Positions 27,467 to 35,954 of a stretch of 64,000 nucleotides of DNA are shown in pieces. Positions within the stretch are counted from its first letter, which is position 1, and the number at the start of each line of letters is the position of its first letter. This DNA comes from Desulfuromonas versatilis. Lineage in GTDB: Bacteria > Desulfobacterota > Desulfuromonadia > Desulfuromonadales > NIT-T3. The notes below the pieces were generated by a model. That model was not told the DNA's origin, ran no database searches, and worked only from the letters and a program-made list of their open reading frames with translations. The position numbers and the translations under genes were made by a program. The stretch covers positions 1,420,001 to 1,484,000 of the forward strand of contig NZ_AP024355.1 in the NCBI RefSeq assembly GCF_019704135.1. The letters are read 5' to 3'.

Positions 27467-28111
27467 ATGCTGACCAGTCTGACCAGCGTCAAGTCCATCG
27501 TCTTCGATCTGGACGGTACGCTTTACACCAGCGACGGAATCGCCCGGGAGATCCACCAGGCGGCTGTCCAGGTTGTCGCCGAATCCCGAGGCATCTCGCC
27601 CAAGGAAGGGCAGAGCCTGCTGGACTGCTCCCGGCGGCGGCTCGGCGAGACCCTCGAGGAGGAGCCGACCCTGACCCGCATCTGCATGGAGCTGGGGATC
27701 GAGGTCCGCGACCTGCACCGCGCTTTCCGCCGCAACGTTCATCCCGAACGTTACCTCGAAGCCGACCCCGTGCTCTACGCTTTGCTCGATTCTCTGCGCG
27801 ACGATTTCGATTTATACATCTACACCAACAACAGTCTTCCCCTCTCCCAGAAAATTCTGGCGCTGTTGGGGGTGGAGGGGCTGTTCCGGCGCCTGTTCAC
27901 CATCGAGTTCACCTGGGTTCCGAAACCCGACCTCGAATCCCTGCACAAACTGCTCGAGGAGATCGGCGGCCAGCCGGATTCCTTCCTGTTCATCGGCGAT
28001 CGCCATCAGGTCGATCTGAAAGCGCCCGCCAGGCTCGGCATTCCCACCCTGCAGGTTAATGAAACCGCGGACCTGCTGCAGATTCACAAGCTTCTGGGGA
28101 TCATTCCCTGA
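27467..28111 (+). CDS. HAD-superfamily phosphatase (pyrimidine 5'-nucleotidase-like)
   Basis: A 214-residue HAD hydrolase. Motif I is VFDLDGTLYTSDG, with nucleophile and acid-base Asp; motif II is around YIYTNNSLP; motif III Lys is in FTWVPKPDLESL; motif IV is FIGDRHQVDLKAPARLGI. The DLDGTLY variant and cap resemble the pyrimidine 5'-nucleotidase / epoxide-hydrolase-like subgroups. There is no Shine-Dalgarno near the ATG, so the start is uncertain. Substrate unknown. Confidence 0.85.
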   Translation: MLTSLTSVKSIVFDLDGTLYTSDGIAREIHQAAVQVVAESRGISPKEGQSLLDCSRRRLGETLEEEPTLTRICMELGIEVRDLHRAFRRNVHPERYLEADPVLYALLDSLRDDFDLYIYTNNSLPLSQKILALLGVEGLFRRLFTIEFTWVPKPDLESLHKLLEEIGGQPDSFLFIGDRHQVDLKAPARLGIPTLQVNETADLLQIHKLLGIIP

Positions 28112-28184
28112 TCTTTGCTTGTCATTCCTGACCTGCTGGGTTAGAATCCCCCCCGCTTAAAAAATCACCAGGAGGAAAGCAATC

Positions 28185-29369
28185 GTGGATTCTGCGGCCG
28201 GCAGCGAGCAGGCGGACAACAATCCCCGGCTGGAAGCATTTATCCGCCAGCGGGTGCGGGAGGCGGGGGGGATCACCTTCGCCGAGTTCATGGGGCACTG
28301 CCTCTATCACCCCGAGCTCGGCTACTACACCTCGCCCCGCGAGCGAATCGGCAAACAGGGTGACTTTTTCACCTCGAGCAGCGTTCACGCCCTGTTCGGC
28401 CGGCTCATCGCCCGGCAACTGGTGCAGATGTGGGAGTTGCTCGGCAAGGGCGCTTTCACCATCGCCGAGCAGGGGGCGGGCGAGGGGCACCTGTGCCTGG
28501 ACATCCTCGATGCCCTGGCTCAGGAGGCGCCCGAATTCTACCGCTGCCTGCGCTACTGCCTGGTGGAGATCGGTGCGAGCAGCCGTGAGCGGCAGCGCGC
28601 GCGCCTTGGCGCCCACCTGGAGCGGGTGCACTGGTGTAAACTGGACGAGCTGCAGGGGATGGAAGGGTGCGTTCTCTCCAACGAGCTGGTCGACGCCATG
28701 CCGGTGCACCTGATCGAGAAACAGGAGGGCGCCCTGCGCGAGGTCTTCGTGGTCGAACGCGACGGGGCTTTGAGCGAAGAGCTGCGCGAACCCTCATGCC
28801 CCGCCATCGAAGCGCACCTGCTGCGGCTGGGAACCGGCCCGGTGGAAGGCAACCGGGCCGAGGTCAACCTCGAGGCGGCGGACTGGATGCGCCAGGTGGC
28901 CGGGCTGCTCAAGCGCGGCTTCGTCGTCACCATCGACTACGGCTACCCCGCCGAGGAGCTCTACGCCCCTTTCCGCCGCAACGGCACCCTGATGTGTTAC
29001 CACCGCCACACCACCAGCGAGGATCCCTATCAGCGCTTCGGCAGCCAGGACATCACCGCCCATGTCGACTTCACCGGGCTGCAAATGGCTGGCGCCGAGG
29101 GCGGGCTGGAAACCCTGTACTTCGGGGAGCAGTATCGCTTTCTCCTGGGGCTCGGGTTTCTCGAGTCCCTGATGGAGATGCAGGCCCGCGAGACCGATGA
29201 AAAGCGCGCCATGGCCCTGCGCATGACCTTGAAAAACCTCATCCTGCCCGATGGGGGCATGGGGTCGCTGTTCAAAGTGCTGGTCCAGGGCAAGGGGGTC
29301 GGCCGCCCCCGGCTGCTGTGCAGCAGGAACATAGCCGATATCCCGCTGCCCGCCGGCGGCATGTTCTGA
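28185..29369 (+). CDS. MidA/NDUFAF7-family SAM-dependent methyltransferase
   Basis: A 394-residue protein of the DUF185/MidA family, whose mitochondrial member NDUFAF7 methylates an arginine in respiratory complex I. It starts at GTG with AGGAGG 9 nt upstream. Family motifs: ITFAEFMGHCLYHPELGYYTS, QGDFFTSSSVHALFGRL, the SAM site AEQGAGEGHLCLDIL, VLSNELVDAMPVHL, and FVVTIDYGYPAEELY. A role in assembling a bacterial complex I is a reasonable guess but unproven. Confidence 0.9.
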   Translation: MDSAAGSEQADNNPRLEAFIRQRVREAGGITFAEFMGHCLYHPELGYYTSPRERIGKQGDFFTSSSVHALFGRLIARQLVQMWELLGKGAFTIAEQGAGEGHLCLDILDALAQEAPEFYRCLRYCLVEIGASSRERQRARLGAHLERVHWCKLDELQGMEGCVLSNELVDAMPVHLIEKQEGALREVFVVERDGALSEELREPSCPAIEAHLLRLGTGPVEGNRAEVNLEAADWMRQVAGLLKRGFVVTIDYGYPAEELYAPFRRNGTLMCYHRHTTSEDPYQRFGSQDITAHVDFTGLQMAGAEGGLETLYFGEQYRFLLGLGFLESLMEMQARETDEKRAMALRMTLKNLILPDGGMGSLFKVLVQGKGVGRPRLLCSRNIADIPLPAGGMF

Positions 29370-29421
29370 GCACCCACACCGGAGCGGTTCCGGGGTATAA
29401 TAGGTGCGTGACAGGTGCATC

Positions 29422-29449
29422 TTGCAAGGCCCCTTTGCGGGGTTATACT
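29422..29449 (+). promoter_or_regulatory. Sigma-70 promoter for the NifU-like gene
   Basis: TTGCAA at 29422-29427 and TATACT at 29444-29449 with a 16-bp spacer, about 25 bp before the start codon. Confidence 0.65.
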
Positions 29450-29475
29450 AAAACGTAACGAGCCAGGAGGAATGC

Positions 29476-29697
29476 ATGAAAGAAAAAGTCCAGGAAGTTC
29501 TGAACATGGTCCGTCCCGCCCTGCAGGCCGACGGTGGCGATGTCGAGCTGGTCGACGTGAGCTCCGAAGGCGTGGTTTCGGTCAGGCTGACCGGCGCCTG
29601 CGGGTCGTGCCCCATGTCGACCATGACCCTCAAGATGGGGATCGAGAGAACCCTCAAGGAAAAAATTCCCGGCGTCAAAGAGGTGGTCCAGGTCTGA
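29476..29697 (+). CDS. NifU C-terminal-domain iron-sulfur scaffold
   Basis: A 73-residue stand-alone NifU-like domain. The scaffold motif is [21 protein letters not shown] with the CxxC that binds a labile Fe-S cluster; [17 protein letters not shown] is the usual start of the fold. An AGGAGG lies 5 nt upstream. It probably transfers clusters to apoproteins. It is followed after 31 bp by a small conserved-looking gene. Confidence 0.93.
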   Translation: MKEKVQEVLNMVRPALQADGGDVELVDVSSEGVVSVRLTGACGSCPMSTMTLKMGIERTLKEKIPGVKEVVQV

Positions 29698-29728
29698 GTT
29701 GATGACTCTTTGCATGGAGGAGCCTTCC

Positions 29729-29926
29729 ATGATCAAGGTAAAAACCTTCGGTGAGCCTTTGCAGCCCTTCAAGACCCACAAGGAACTCGATGAGCTCGAT
29801 CAGCGGGTAAACCGCTTCATCCAGGAGAAGAACATTACCAAGGTCATTTCGGTCAGCGACACCACCACCAGCGACACCACCGGGGCGAGCATCGGCCTGG
29901 TCCGGGTGCTGGTTTACGAATCCTGA
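29729..29926 (+). CDS. Small protein of unknown function (65 residues)
   Basis: The start is set by GGAGG 8 nt before this ATG. A short acidic-basic protein with a helix (THKELDELDQRVNRFIQEKN) followed by a beta-rich end (KVISVSDTTTSDTTGASIGLVRVLVYES). It has no cysteines and no membrane segment. It follows the NifU-like gene closely and ends at a good terminator, so the two form a small operon. I do not recognise a named family. Confidence 0.75.
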   Translation: MIKVKTFGEPLQPFKTHKELDELDQRVNRFIQEKNITKVISVSDTTTSDTTGASIGLVRVLVYES

Positions 29927-29951
29927 CCCCTCCATACAGGAAATCTTGCGG

Positions 29952-29983
29952 AAAAGGAGCTCACACGGGCTCCTTTTCTGTTT
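29952..29983 (+). terminator. Terminator after the NifU-like operon
   Basis: AAAAGGAGC ... GCTCCTTTT stem with downstream T-rich tail (TTTTCTGTTT). Confidence 0.85.
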
Positions 29984-30090
29984 AACCTGCCTGTTGGCAT
30001 TAAACGGGTTACAAGGTTCGGAAAAAATGCTATGAAGAGAGCATTGTCCAAGCGGGCAGACCCGCGTTTTGACAGGAGGAGCGAAACACC

Positions 30091-30489
30091 GTGAACGGTT
30101 CCCATGACACCCATTCCAAGACCATCGGCTACATCCTCTGGATCTTCGGCTTTACCGGCGCGCACCGCTTCTATTACGGCAAACCGGTTTCGGGTACCAT
30201 CTGGTTCTTCACCCTGGGGCTGCTCGGCATCGGCTGGCTGATCGACCTGTTCCTGATCCCGTCCATGGATCGCAAAGCCGACCTGCGCTTCACCCCCGGG
30301 CGACTCGACTATAACGTAACCTGGATCCTGCTCACCTTCCTTGGCCTGTTGGGCATCCACCGCATGTACATGGGCAAATGGCTCACCGGCATTCTCTACC
30401 TGGTCAGCGGCGGGCTGTTCGGTATCGGCTATATCTACGACTACTGGACCCTCAACGACCAACTGAGCCAGATCAACCGGGGAGGATGA
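30091..30489 (+). CDS. TM2-domain membrane protein with two repeats
   Basis: A 132-residue membrane protein with two TM2 units: GFTGAHRFYYGKPVSGTIWF ... GIGWLIDLFLIPSM and GLLGIHRMYMGKWLTGILYL ... GIGYIYDYWTLN. Each has two helices and the G..G.HRFYxG signature. The GTG start has AGGAGG 9 nt upstream. Its stop overlaps the next gene's start (ATGA type), so the two are translated together. No function is established. Confidence 0.88.
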   Translation: MNGSHDTHSKTIGYILWIFGFTGAHRFYYGKPVSGTIWFFTLGLLGIGWLIDLFLIPSMDRKADLRFTPGRLDYNVTWILLTFLGLLGIHRMYMGKWLTGILYLVSGGLFGIGYIYDYWTLNDQLSQINRGG

Positions 30490-31034
30490 TGCCGGCACTG
30501 GATACCATGCTCCATTCGCAGTTGTTCAACCAGGTGCTGCTCTCCGCCGCGATTCTGGCGGGGGGAACCCTGGGCGGTTTTATCCTCTGCTACCTGATGG
30601 GCAGCTTCGCCGACCGCCGCCACATCAAGCGGCGGCGCACCCTCTACCTGCAGAAATTTGTCCGCTACAGCCTCGGCGTCGCCATCGTGCTGCTGATCTG
30701 CCTGGTCTGGGGGATCAATCTTTCGGCGGCCTGGGTGGTTCTCACCTCCCTGTTCGGCATCATCGGCATCGCCTTGTTCGCCCAGTGGAGCATTCTGAGC
30801 AACGTCACCTGCTGTTTCATCCTGTTTTTCTCCGCCCCCTTCAAAATCGACGACTTCGTCACCGTCAAGGACGGCGATAACAGCGTCACCGGCCAGGTCG
30901 CCGACATGACCCTGTTCTATGTCCGGCTGCTGACCGGGGAGGGCGAGCTGGTCAACATCCCCAACAACCTGATCGTGCAGAAGACGGTTTTCACCCATCG
31001 GCAGGGCACCACCGCCCAGCAGAACCCGGGCTGA
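30486..31034 (+). CDS. Short MscS-like mechanosensitive channel protein
   Basis: About 182 residues, with ATG choices at 30486 or 30489 inside the end of the TM2 gene. Three hydrophobic helices (about 10-33, 55-75, 80-100) lead into an MscS core: GIALFAQWSILSNVTCCFILFF then the beta domain PFKIDDFVTVKDGDNSVTGQVADMTLFYVRL and LVNIPNNLIVQKTV. It stops after the beta domain and lacks the C-terminal alpha/beta vestibule of full MscS. It may still form a pore. Confidence 0.82.
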   Translation: MMPALDTMLHSQLFNQVLLSAAILAGGTLGGFILCYLMGSFADRRHIKRRRTLYLQKFVRYSLGVAIVLLICLVWGINLSAAWVVLTSLFGIIGIALFAQWSILSNVTCCFILFFSAPFKIDDFVTVKDGDNSVTGQVADMTLFYVRLLTGEGELVNIPNNLIVQKTVFTHRQGTTAQQNPG

Positions 31035-31067
31035 GGGGCCCCAGGCCGCCGCCCGCCAGGTTTGATC

Positions 31068-32321
31068 ATGCCCAGATACCTGTTTTCTTTTATCTCCCTG
31101 TTTGCCGCCGTGCTGGTGCTGATGCTCGGCAACGGACTGTTCGGTTCGTTTCTCAGCCTGCGTATGGTCGCCGAAGGGTTCTCCGAGCAGACCATCGGCC
31201 TGGTCATGGGCGGCTTTTACGTCGGCCTGGTCTCGGGTTCATTTTTCTGCCAGCGGCTGATCCAGCGGGTGGGCCACGTGCGGGCCTTCACCGTCTACGC
31301 GGCGATCAACACGGTAGCGGTGATGCTGCAGGCGCTGCACGTCGGCCCCTTCTGGTGGGGGGCGTTGCGGGTGGTCAGCGGCGTGGCCATGACCGGGATC
31401 TACATGGTTGTCGAGAGCTGGCTCAACGAATGCGCCAGCCCCCAGACCCGCGGCCGGGTCTTCTCTGTCTACATGGCGTTGACCTTCCTGGGGATGGGGG
31501 GCGGGCAGTTCCTGCTCAATTTCAGCGATATCCGCGGCCAGGACCTGTTTCTGATCGTGGCGGTGCTCTTCACCCTCTGCCTGGTGCCGGTAGCCGGAAC
31601 CAGGACCGTGCACCCCGAGCTGCCCGAATCGGCCCATTTCAACCTGGGCAAGCTGTTCCGACTGGCGCCCCTGGGGATGCTCGGCTGCCTGAGCGCCGGC
31701 CTGGCCAATGGCTCCTTCTACACCCTCGGCCCGGTGTTCAGTCACCAGATGGGCTTTCCGGTTTCCGGGGTCGCCTGGTACATGGGGATCACCATCCTCA
31801 GCGGCCTGCTGCTGCAGTGGCCGGTGGGCGGACTCTCCGACCGCTTCAACCGCCGGTTGGTGCTGGGGGGGCTGAGCCTGATGGTCTGCCTGATCAGCCT
31901 CGCCATCGTCGCCGCGGGGGAGAGTTCCCTGCCGCTGCTGCTGGGCTTGACCGCGGCCTACGGCGGGATCGCCTTCACCATCTACCCGGTTTCGGTGGCC
32001 CTGGCCCACGACGGGCTCGAGCGAGGCGACATCGTACCGGTCAGCGCCGCCCTGATCCTCTCCTTCGGGGTCGGAGCCGGAATCGGCCCGGTGGCCGCCT
32101 CCTCGCTGATGGCCGCCTTCGGCCCCATCGGCATGTACCTGTTCATCGCCGGCTGCAGCGGCCTGTTCGGTGCCGGTGCGCTTCTCTACCGCCCCCGCCG
32201 GCCGACCCCGTTCGAAGAGCAGGTTCCCTATGTTCCCGTCCCCCGCACCTCCCCGGTGATAACCGCCCTCGACCCGCGGGTGGAACCCGCCGAAGAGGAC
32301 GATTTGACCCAGAAGGCCTAG
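31068..32321 (+). CDS. MFS transporter (YcaD-like)
   Basis: A 417-residue major facilitator with about 12 hydrophobic helices. The start is the ATG of MPRYLFSF. Features: GLVMGGFYVGLVSGSFFCQRLIQRVGHVRAF covering the loop 2-3 region, VVESWLNECASPQTRGRVFSVYM, and the repeat-half equivalent GGLSDRFNRRLVLGG. These match the YcaD/UMF-like group, whose substrates are mostly unknown. A short acidic tail ends the protein. Confidence 0.85.
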   Translation: MPRYLFSFISLFAAVLVLMLGNGLFGSFLSLRMVAEGFSEQTIGLVMGGFYVGLVSGSFFCQRLIQRVGHVRAFTVYAAINTVAVMLQALHVGPFWWGALRVVSGVAMTGIYMVVESWLNECASPQTRGRVFSVYMALTFLGMGGGQFLLNFSDIRGQDLFLIVAVLFTLCLVPVAGTRTVHPELPESAHFNLGKLFRLAPLGMLGCLSAGLANGSFYTLGPVFSHQMGFPVSGVAWYMGITILSGLLLQWPVGGLSDRFNRRLVLGGLSLMVCLISLAIVAAGESSLPLLLGLTAAYGGIAFTIYPVSVALAHDGLERGDIVPVSAALILSFGVGAGIGPVAASSLMAAFGPIGMYLFIAGCSGLFGAGALLYRPRRPTPFEEQVPYVPVPRTSPVITALDPRVEPAEEDDLTQKA

Positions 32322-32403
32322 GTCCTGAGCTGGGCCTGGCATGATTCTGGCTATTGTCGGCAGGCATGGGCCGTTGGGGGATGCCAGGCAAGGAGGAGGG
32401 AGA

Positions 32404-33339
32404 ATGACGCGGAAGACTCTCGGGCTGCTGCTGGCGCTCGGGCTTTTCGGCGCGCCCCCGTGCGACGCGGAAAAACTCTACCGTTACCGGGATCCGGCGG
32501 GGACCCTGAGCTTCAGCGACCGGCCGCCGGCCGGCAGCGTCCCTTACGCCGTGGAGCAGGTCCGGGTGAGCCAGCCGCCGCCGCGGGTGACGGTGGAGAA
32601 CCGCGGCAGCCGCACCCAGCCGCTGCTCTACGCGGTCAACGAATACCGCGGCCCGGTGGAACTGGAGCTGGCCTTCGAGTCAAGCGAGAACCTGGCCAGC
32701 GACCCGCCCCTGCCGCTGAGGGTGGTGCTTCCCGCGGGTGGCGAAACCCGGCTCGCCGCTTTTCGCCCCCTGCGCTCCGACCGCTCCTGGTCGTACCGTT
32801 ACCGGTACCGCTACGTGGTCGGCGACCCTGGCGCCCGCCATGCCCCTCCCGGGCCCTACCGGCTGCCGTTTTCCGCCGACGCCAGTTTCCGGGTTTCCCA
32901 GGGATTCCGGGGGGACTTCAGCCATACCCAGCCCCACAGTGAATACGCCGTCGACATCGCCATGCCCGAGGGGACGCCGGTGCTGGCCGCCCGTGGCGGG
33001 GTGGTGATGGAGATGGCCAACGATTATTTCTCCGGCGGCATCGACCAGCCCGCCTTCGCCGAGCGGGCCAACTACATCCGCATCCTGCACGATGACGGCA
33101 CCATGGGGGTCTACGCCCACCTGCAGCTGGAAAGCGCCCAGGTCGGGGTCGGCTCGCGGGTCTCGGCCGGCCAGCTGCTGGCGCATTCGGGAAACACCGG
33201 CTTCTCCAGCGGCCCGCACCTGCATTTTGTCATCGAACGCAACCGGGGGCTGGAGATCATCTCGGTCCCCTTTGCCTTCGCCGGGCCTGACGGCGAGGAG
33301 TTGGAGCCCCGCCAGGGTCAGGTGCTGGGCGCCCGTTAG
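32404..33339 (+). CDS. Exported M23 peptidase with N-terminal DUF4124
   Basis: A 311-residue cell-wall endopeptidase candidate. AGGAGG upstream and a signal peptide (MTRKTLGLLLALGLFGAPPCDA) fix the start. A DUF4124-type segment follows (KLYRYRDPAGTLSFSDRPP), then a beta-rich linker, then the LytM domain: HSEYAVDIAMPEGTPV, with the zinc ligands of HxxxD, and GPHLHFVIERN with HxH. All catalytic ligands appear present, so it should cut peptidoglycan cross-links in the periplasm. Confidence 0.9.
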   Translation: MTRKTLGLLLALGLFGAPPCDAEKLYRYRDPAGTLSFSDRPPAGSVPYAVEQVRVSQPPPRVTVENRGSRTQPLLYAVNEYRGPVELELAFESSENLASDPPLPLRVVLPAGGETRLAAFRPLRSDRSWSYRYRYRYVVGDPGARHAPPGPYRLPFSADASFRVSQGFRGDFSHTQPHSEYAVDIAMPEGTPVLAARGGVVMEMANDYFSGGIDQPAFAERANYIRILHDDGTMGVYAHLQLESAQVGVGSRVSAGQLLAHSGNTGFSSGPHLHFVIERNRGLEIISVPFAFAGPDGEELEPRQGQVLGAR

Positions 33340-33360
33340 AACCTCACCAGGAGAGACGCT

Positions 33361-34134
33361 TTGACCGATCATGCCGAGCGACCATCGATTTTCGAGCAAA
33401 GCTACCCGGTGCGCAGTTTCGAGGTGGATTTCACCGGCCTGCTGCGCCCGGTGGCCCTGCTCAATTACCTGCAGGACATCGCCGGCGAGCATGCCGACCG
33501 CCTCGGCTTCGGGGTCCGGACGCTGCTGGAGCGGGGCCTGACCTGGGTCCTCTCCCGTTCCCACACCCGCATCCTGCATTACCCCCGTCAGGGGGAGACG
33601 CTGCGGGTTGCCACCTGGCCTTCGGCCCGCCAGGGGGTGTTCGCCCTGCGCGATTTCGAGGTTCACGACGGCCAGGGGCGGGTGGTGGCGCTCTCCTCCA
33701 GTTCCTGGGCCCTGCTCAATATCCAGACCATGCGCCCGGTGCGCCTGGAGGGGAACCTGCCCGATTACCCGACCCGGGGGCGGCGGGCCCTGGAGGTCAG
33801 TTTCGACCCGCTGCCCGAATTGACCGATGCGGAACTGGAACTGCCGTTTCGGGTGCGCCTGGCCGATCTCGACATCAACCTGCACGTCAACAACGCCATT
33901 TACGCCGCCTGGGCGCTCGAGGCGGTCCCCGAGGAGGTGCTCAAGACCTTCCGTCCCGAAGAAATCGAGATCGGCTTCCGCTCCCCGGCGTTTTATGGTG
34001 ATAGAATTCTCTCCAGAAGTCGCGCGGTCGGAGCGGCCGACGCCCCATGCTTTCTGCACCAGCTGCTCCACGAGCAGGAGGCCCGGGAGTTGACCCGGCT
34101 GCGCACCCGCTGGAGGCCGCTCGGGGAGTTCTGA
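33361..34134 (+). CDS. Acyl-ACP thioesterase (FatA/B-like, double hotdog)
   Basis: A 257-residue thioesterase with a TTG start set by AGGAG 7 nt upstream. The first hotdog repeat is SYPVRSFEVDFTGLLRPVALLNYLQDIAGEHAD; the second has the catalytic region DLDINLHVNNAIYAAWALEAVPEEV, with the Asn-His pair of the family. It would release free fatty acids from acyl-ACP. It lies just downstream of the M23 gene and upstream of a lipoprotein hydrolase. Confidence 0.9.
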   Translation: MTDHAERPSIFEQSYPVRSFEVDFTGLLRPVALLNYLQDIAGEHADRLGFGVRTLLERGLTWVLSRSHTRILHYPRQGETLRVATWPSARQGVFALRDFEVHDGQGRVVALSSSSWALLNIQTMRPVRLEGNLPDYPTRGRRALEVSFDPLPELTDAELELPFRVRLADLDINLHVNNAIYAAWALEAVPEEVLKTFRPEEIEIGFRSPAFYGDRILSRSRAVGAADAPCFLHQLLHEQEARELTRLRTRWRPLGEF

Positions 34135-34176
34135 TCCGCCAGGCTCCGCCCCTGCGGTTAAGGCCAAGGAGGCCGC

Positions 34177-35334
34177 GTGAGCCGTCCCCGTTTTGTCCAC
34201 ATCTTCCCCTGCCTGCCCCTGGCCTGGCTGCTGCTGGTTCTGCTGCTTGCGGCCTGCGCCCCCCAGCGCGGCTACGAGGCCGCCTTGGTGCTGGCCGACA
34301 TTGCCGCCCGCGACAAGCCCAGCCGGCTCAAGGAAACCACCCCCACCCCCATTCGCCGTCCCCTGCACTTCAGCGTGGAGGGGCGCAGCTACCAGGGCGA
34401 CCTCTACCAGCCGGTGCCGGGGTCGCTGGCGGCCATCCTGCTGGTGCCCGGCGCCGCGGAAACCGGCAAGGACGACCCGCGCCTGGTGGCCTTTGCCCGC
34501 AGCCTGGCCCGGGCCCGCTTCACCGTGCTGGTCCCCGACCTGCAAAGCCTGCGCGAACTCAAGGTCAACCCCGGCAACGTGGGCGAACTGACCGACGCCT
34601 TCAGTGCCCTTATCTCCCGCCCCGATTATGCCCCCGGGGGGCGGGCCGGCATGCTTGCCTTCAGCTACGCGGCGGGCCCGGCGCTGCTGGCGGCGATGGA
34701 GCCGTCGATCCGCGAGCGGGTCCACTTCGTGTTCGCCGTCGGCGGCTACCACGACCTGCCCGGGGTGCTCGGCTTCTTCACCACCGGCTATTTCCGGGAA
34801 AACGGCCGGCTGCGCCATCTGGAGCCCAACGAGTACGGCAAGTGGGTTTTCGTGCTGAGCAACCTGCACCGGCTTTCCGAGCCGGCCGATCGCCGGAGCT
34901 TCGAGGCCATGGTCGAGCGCAAGCAGGTCGACCTCGCCGCCGACCTGAGTGATTTGGCCGCCGACCTCTCCCCGGAGGGGGAGCGGCTCTACGCCTTCAT
35001 CACCAACCGCGACCCGGCGCGGGTCGCCGAACTGATCGGCGGGCTTCCCTCTAGCATCCAGGAAGACATCGAGGCCCTCGACCTGGCCGGCAAAGATCTC
35101 TCGGAACTGCGGGCGCGGCTGATCCTGGTGCACGGCTACGACGATCCCATCATCCCCTATACCGAAAGCATCGCCCTGGCCTCTGCGGTGGGCAAGGAGC
35201 AGGCGAGCCTGTTTCTCGCCGAAGGGCTGGCCCACGTCGATCTGCAGCCGGGGCTGGTCAGCCGCTGGCGGCTCTGGCGGGCGATCGACGCCCTGCTTGC
35301 CGAGCGCGGAACCGATCCCGCCTTGCTCCATTGA
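34177..35334 (+). CDS. Alpha/beta-hydrolase-fold lipoprotein
   Basis: A 385-residue protein with a GTG start and AAGGAGG 4 nt upstream. The signal peptide ends in a lipobox (LLLAAC), so it is probably lipid-anchored. The fold is recognisable: ILLVPGAAETGKDDPRL after the first strand, elbow LAFSYAAGPALL, Asp loop VHGYDDPIIPY and His in EGLAHVDLQPG. The elbow is A-x-S-x-A instead of GxSxG, so activity is uncertain. Substrate unknown. Confidence 0.75.
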   Translation: MSRPRFVHIFPCLPLAWLLLVLLLAACAPQRGYEAALVLADIAARDKPSRLKETTPTPIRRPLHFSVEGRSYQGDLYQPVPGSLAAILLVPGAAETGKDDPRLVAFARSLARARFTVLVPDLQSLRELKVNPGNVGELTDAFSALISRPDYAPGGRAGMLAFSYAAGPALLAAMEPSIRERVHFVFAVGGYHDLPGVLGFFTTGYFRENGRLRHLEPNEYGKWVFVLSNLHRLSEPADRRSFEAMVERKQVDLAADLSDLAADLSPEGERLYAFITNRDPARVAELIGGLPSSIQEDIEALDLAGKDLSELRARLILVHGYDDPIIPYTESIALASAVGKEQASLFLAEGLAHVDLQPGLVSRWRLWRAIDALLAERGTDPALLH

Positions 35335-35420
35335 CTAACTACCGGACTCTGGTAACGTGCAGGCAGGGGCCAGGAGGGCTCTGCAGGCAGCCTGGCGGGA
35401 CCGAACCGATGGAGGATCGC

Positions 35421-35882
35421 ATGCGGATCGACAGCGGCGTGTTCGAGCAAGGCGGGATAATTCCGGCTAAATACACCTGCGACGGGGCGAATGTTTCGCC
35501 GCCGTTGGACTGGTCCGGGCTCCCCGGCGGGGCGGCCAGCCTGGCGCTGATCTGCGACGACCCCGATGCGCCCGTCGGCACCTGGGTGCACTGGGTGGCC
35601 TACAACATTCCCGTCGACCGTCCGGGGTTCGGGGAACATATCCCCGGCGAGAGGCAGCTGGCCGACGGCTGCCTGCAGGGCCACAACGACTTCAAGCGCA
35701 TCGGCTACGGCGGGCCCTGTCCCCCCAGCGGGACCCACCGCTATTTCTTCAAACTCTATGCTTTGGACTGCAGGCTTGCCCTGGCTGCCGGGGCCACCAA
35801 GGAGCAACTGCTCGCGGCCATGAAGGGGCACATCCTGGGCGAGGCCGAGCTGATGGGGACCTACCGGCGCTCCTCCCGGTAG
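35421..35882 (+). CDS. YbhB/YbcL-family PEBP-like protein
   Basis: A 153-residue phosphatidylethanolamine-binding-protein relative. The start is fixed by GGAGG 5 nt before the ATG. Family motifs: DGANVSPPLDWSGLP, LICDDPDAPVGTWVHWVAYNIP and the ligand-pocket stretch GYGGPCPPSGTHRYFFKLYALD. No signal peptide. The bacterial members have no settled role. Confidence 0.92.
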   Translation: MRIDSGVFEQGGIIPAKYTCDGANVSPPLDWSGLPGGAASLALICDDPDAPVGTWVHWVAYNIPVDRPGFGEHIPGERQLADGCLQGHNDFKRIGYGGPCPPSGTHRYFFKLYALDCRLALAAGATKEQLLAAMKGHILGEAELMGTYRRSSR

Positions 35883-35954
35883 GCGCAAGTAGGGGAGCCG
35901 CCGGCGGGCGCTCGATAGATGGGGGCGCAGTGCAGGCCACACCCGCCGCGACCG

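Noticed and set aside
32680-35331. 883-codon open frame on the minus strand
   Set aside because: Covers three well-supported plus-strand genes (M23 peptidase, thioesterase, hydrolase) and shows no domain of its own.
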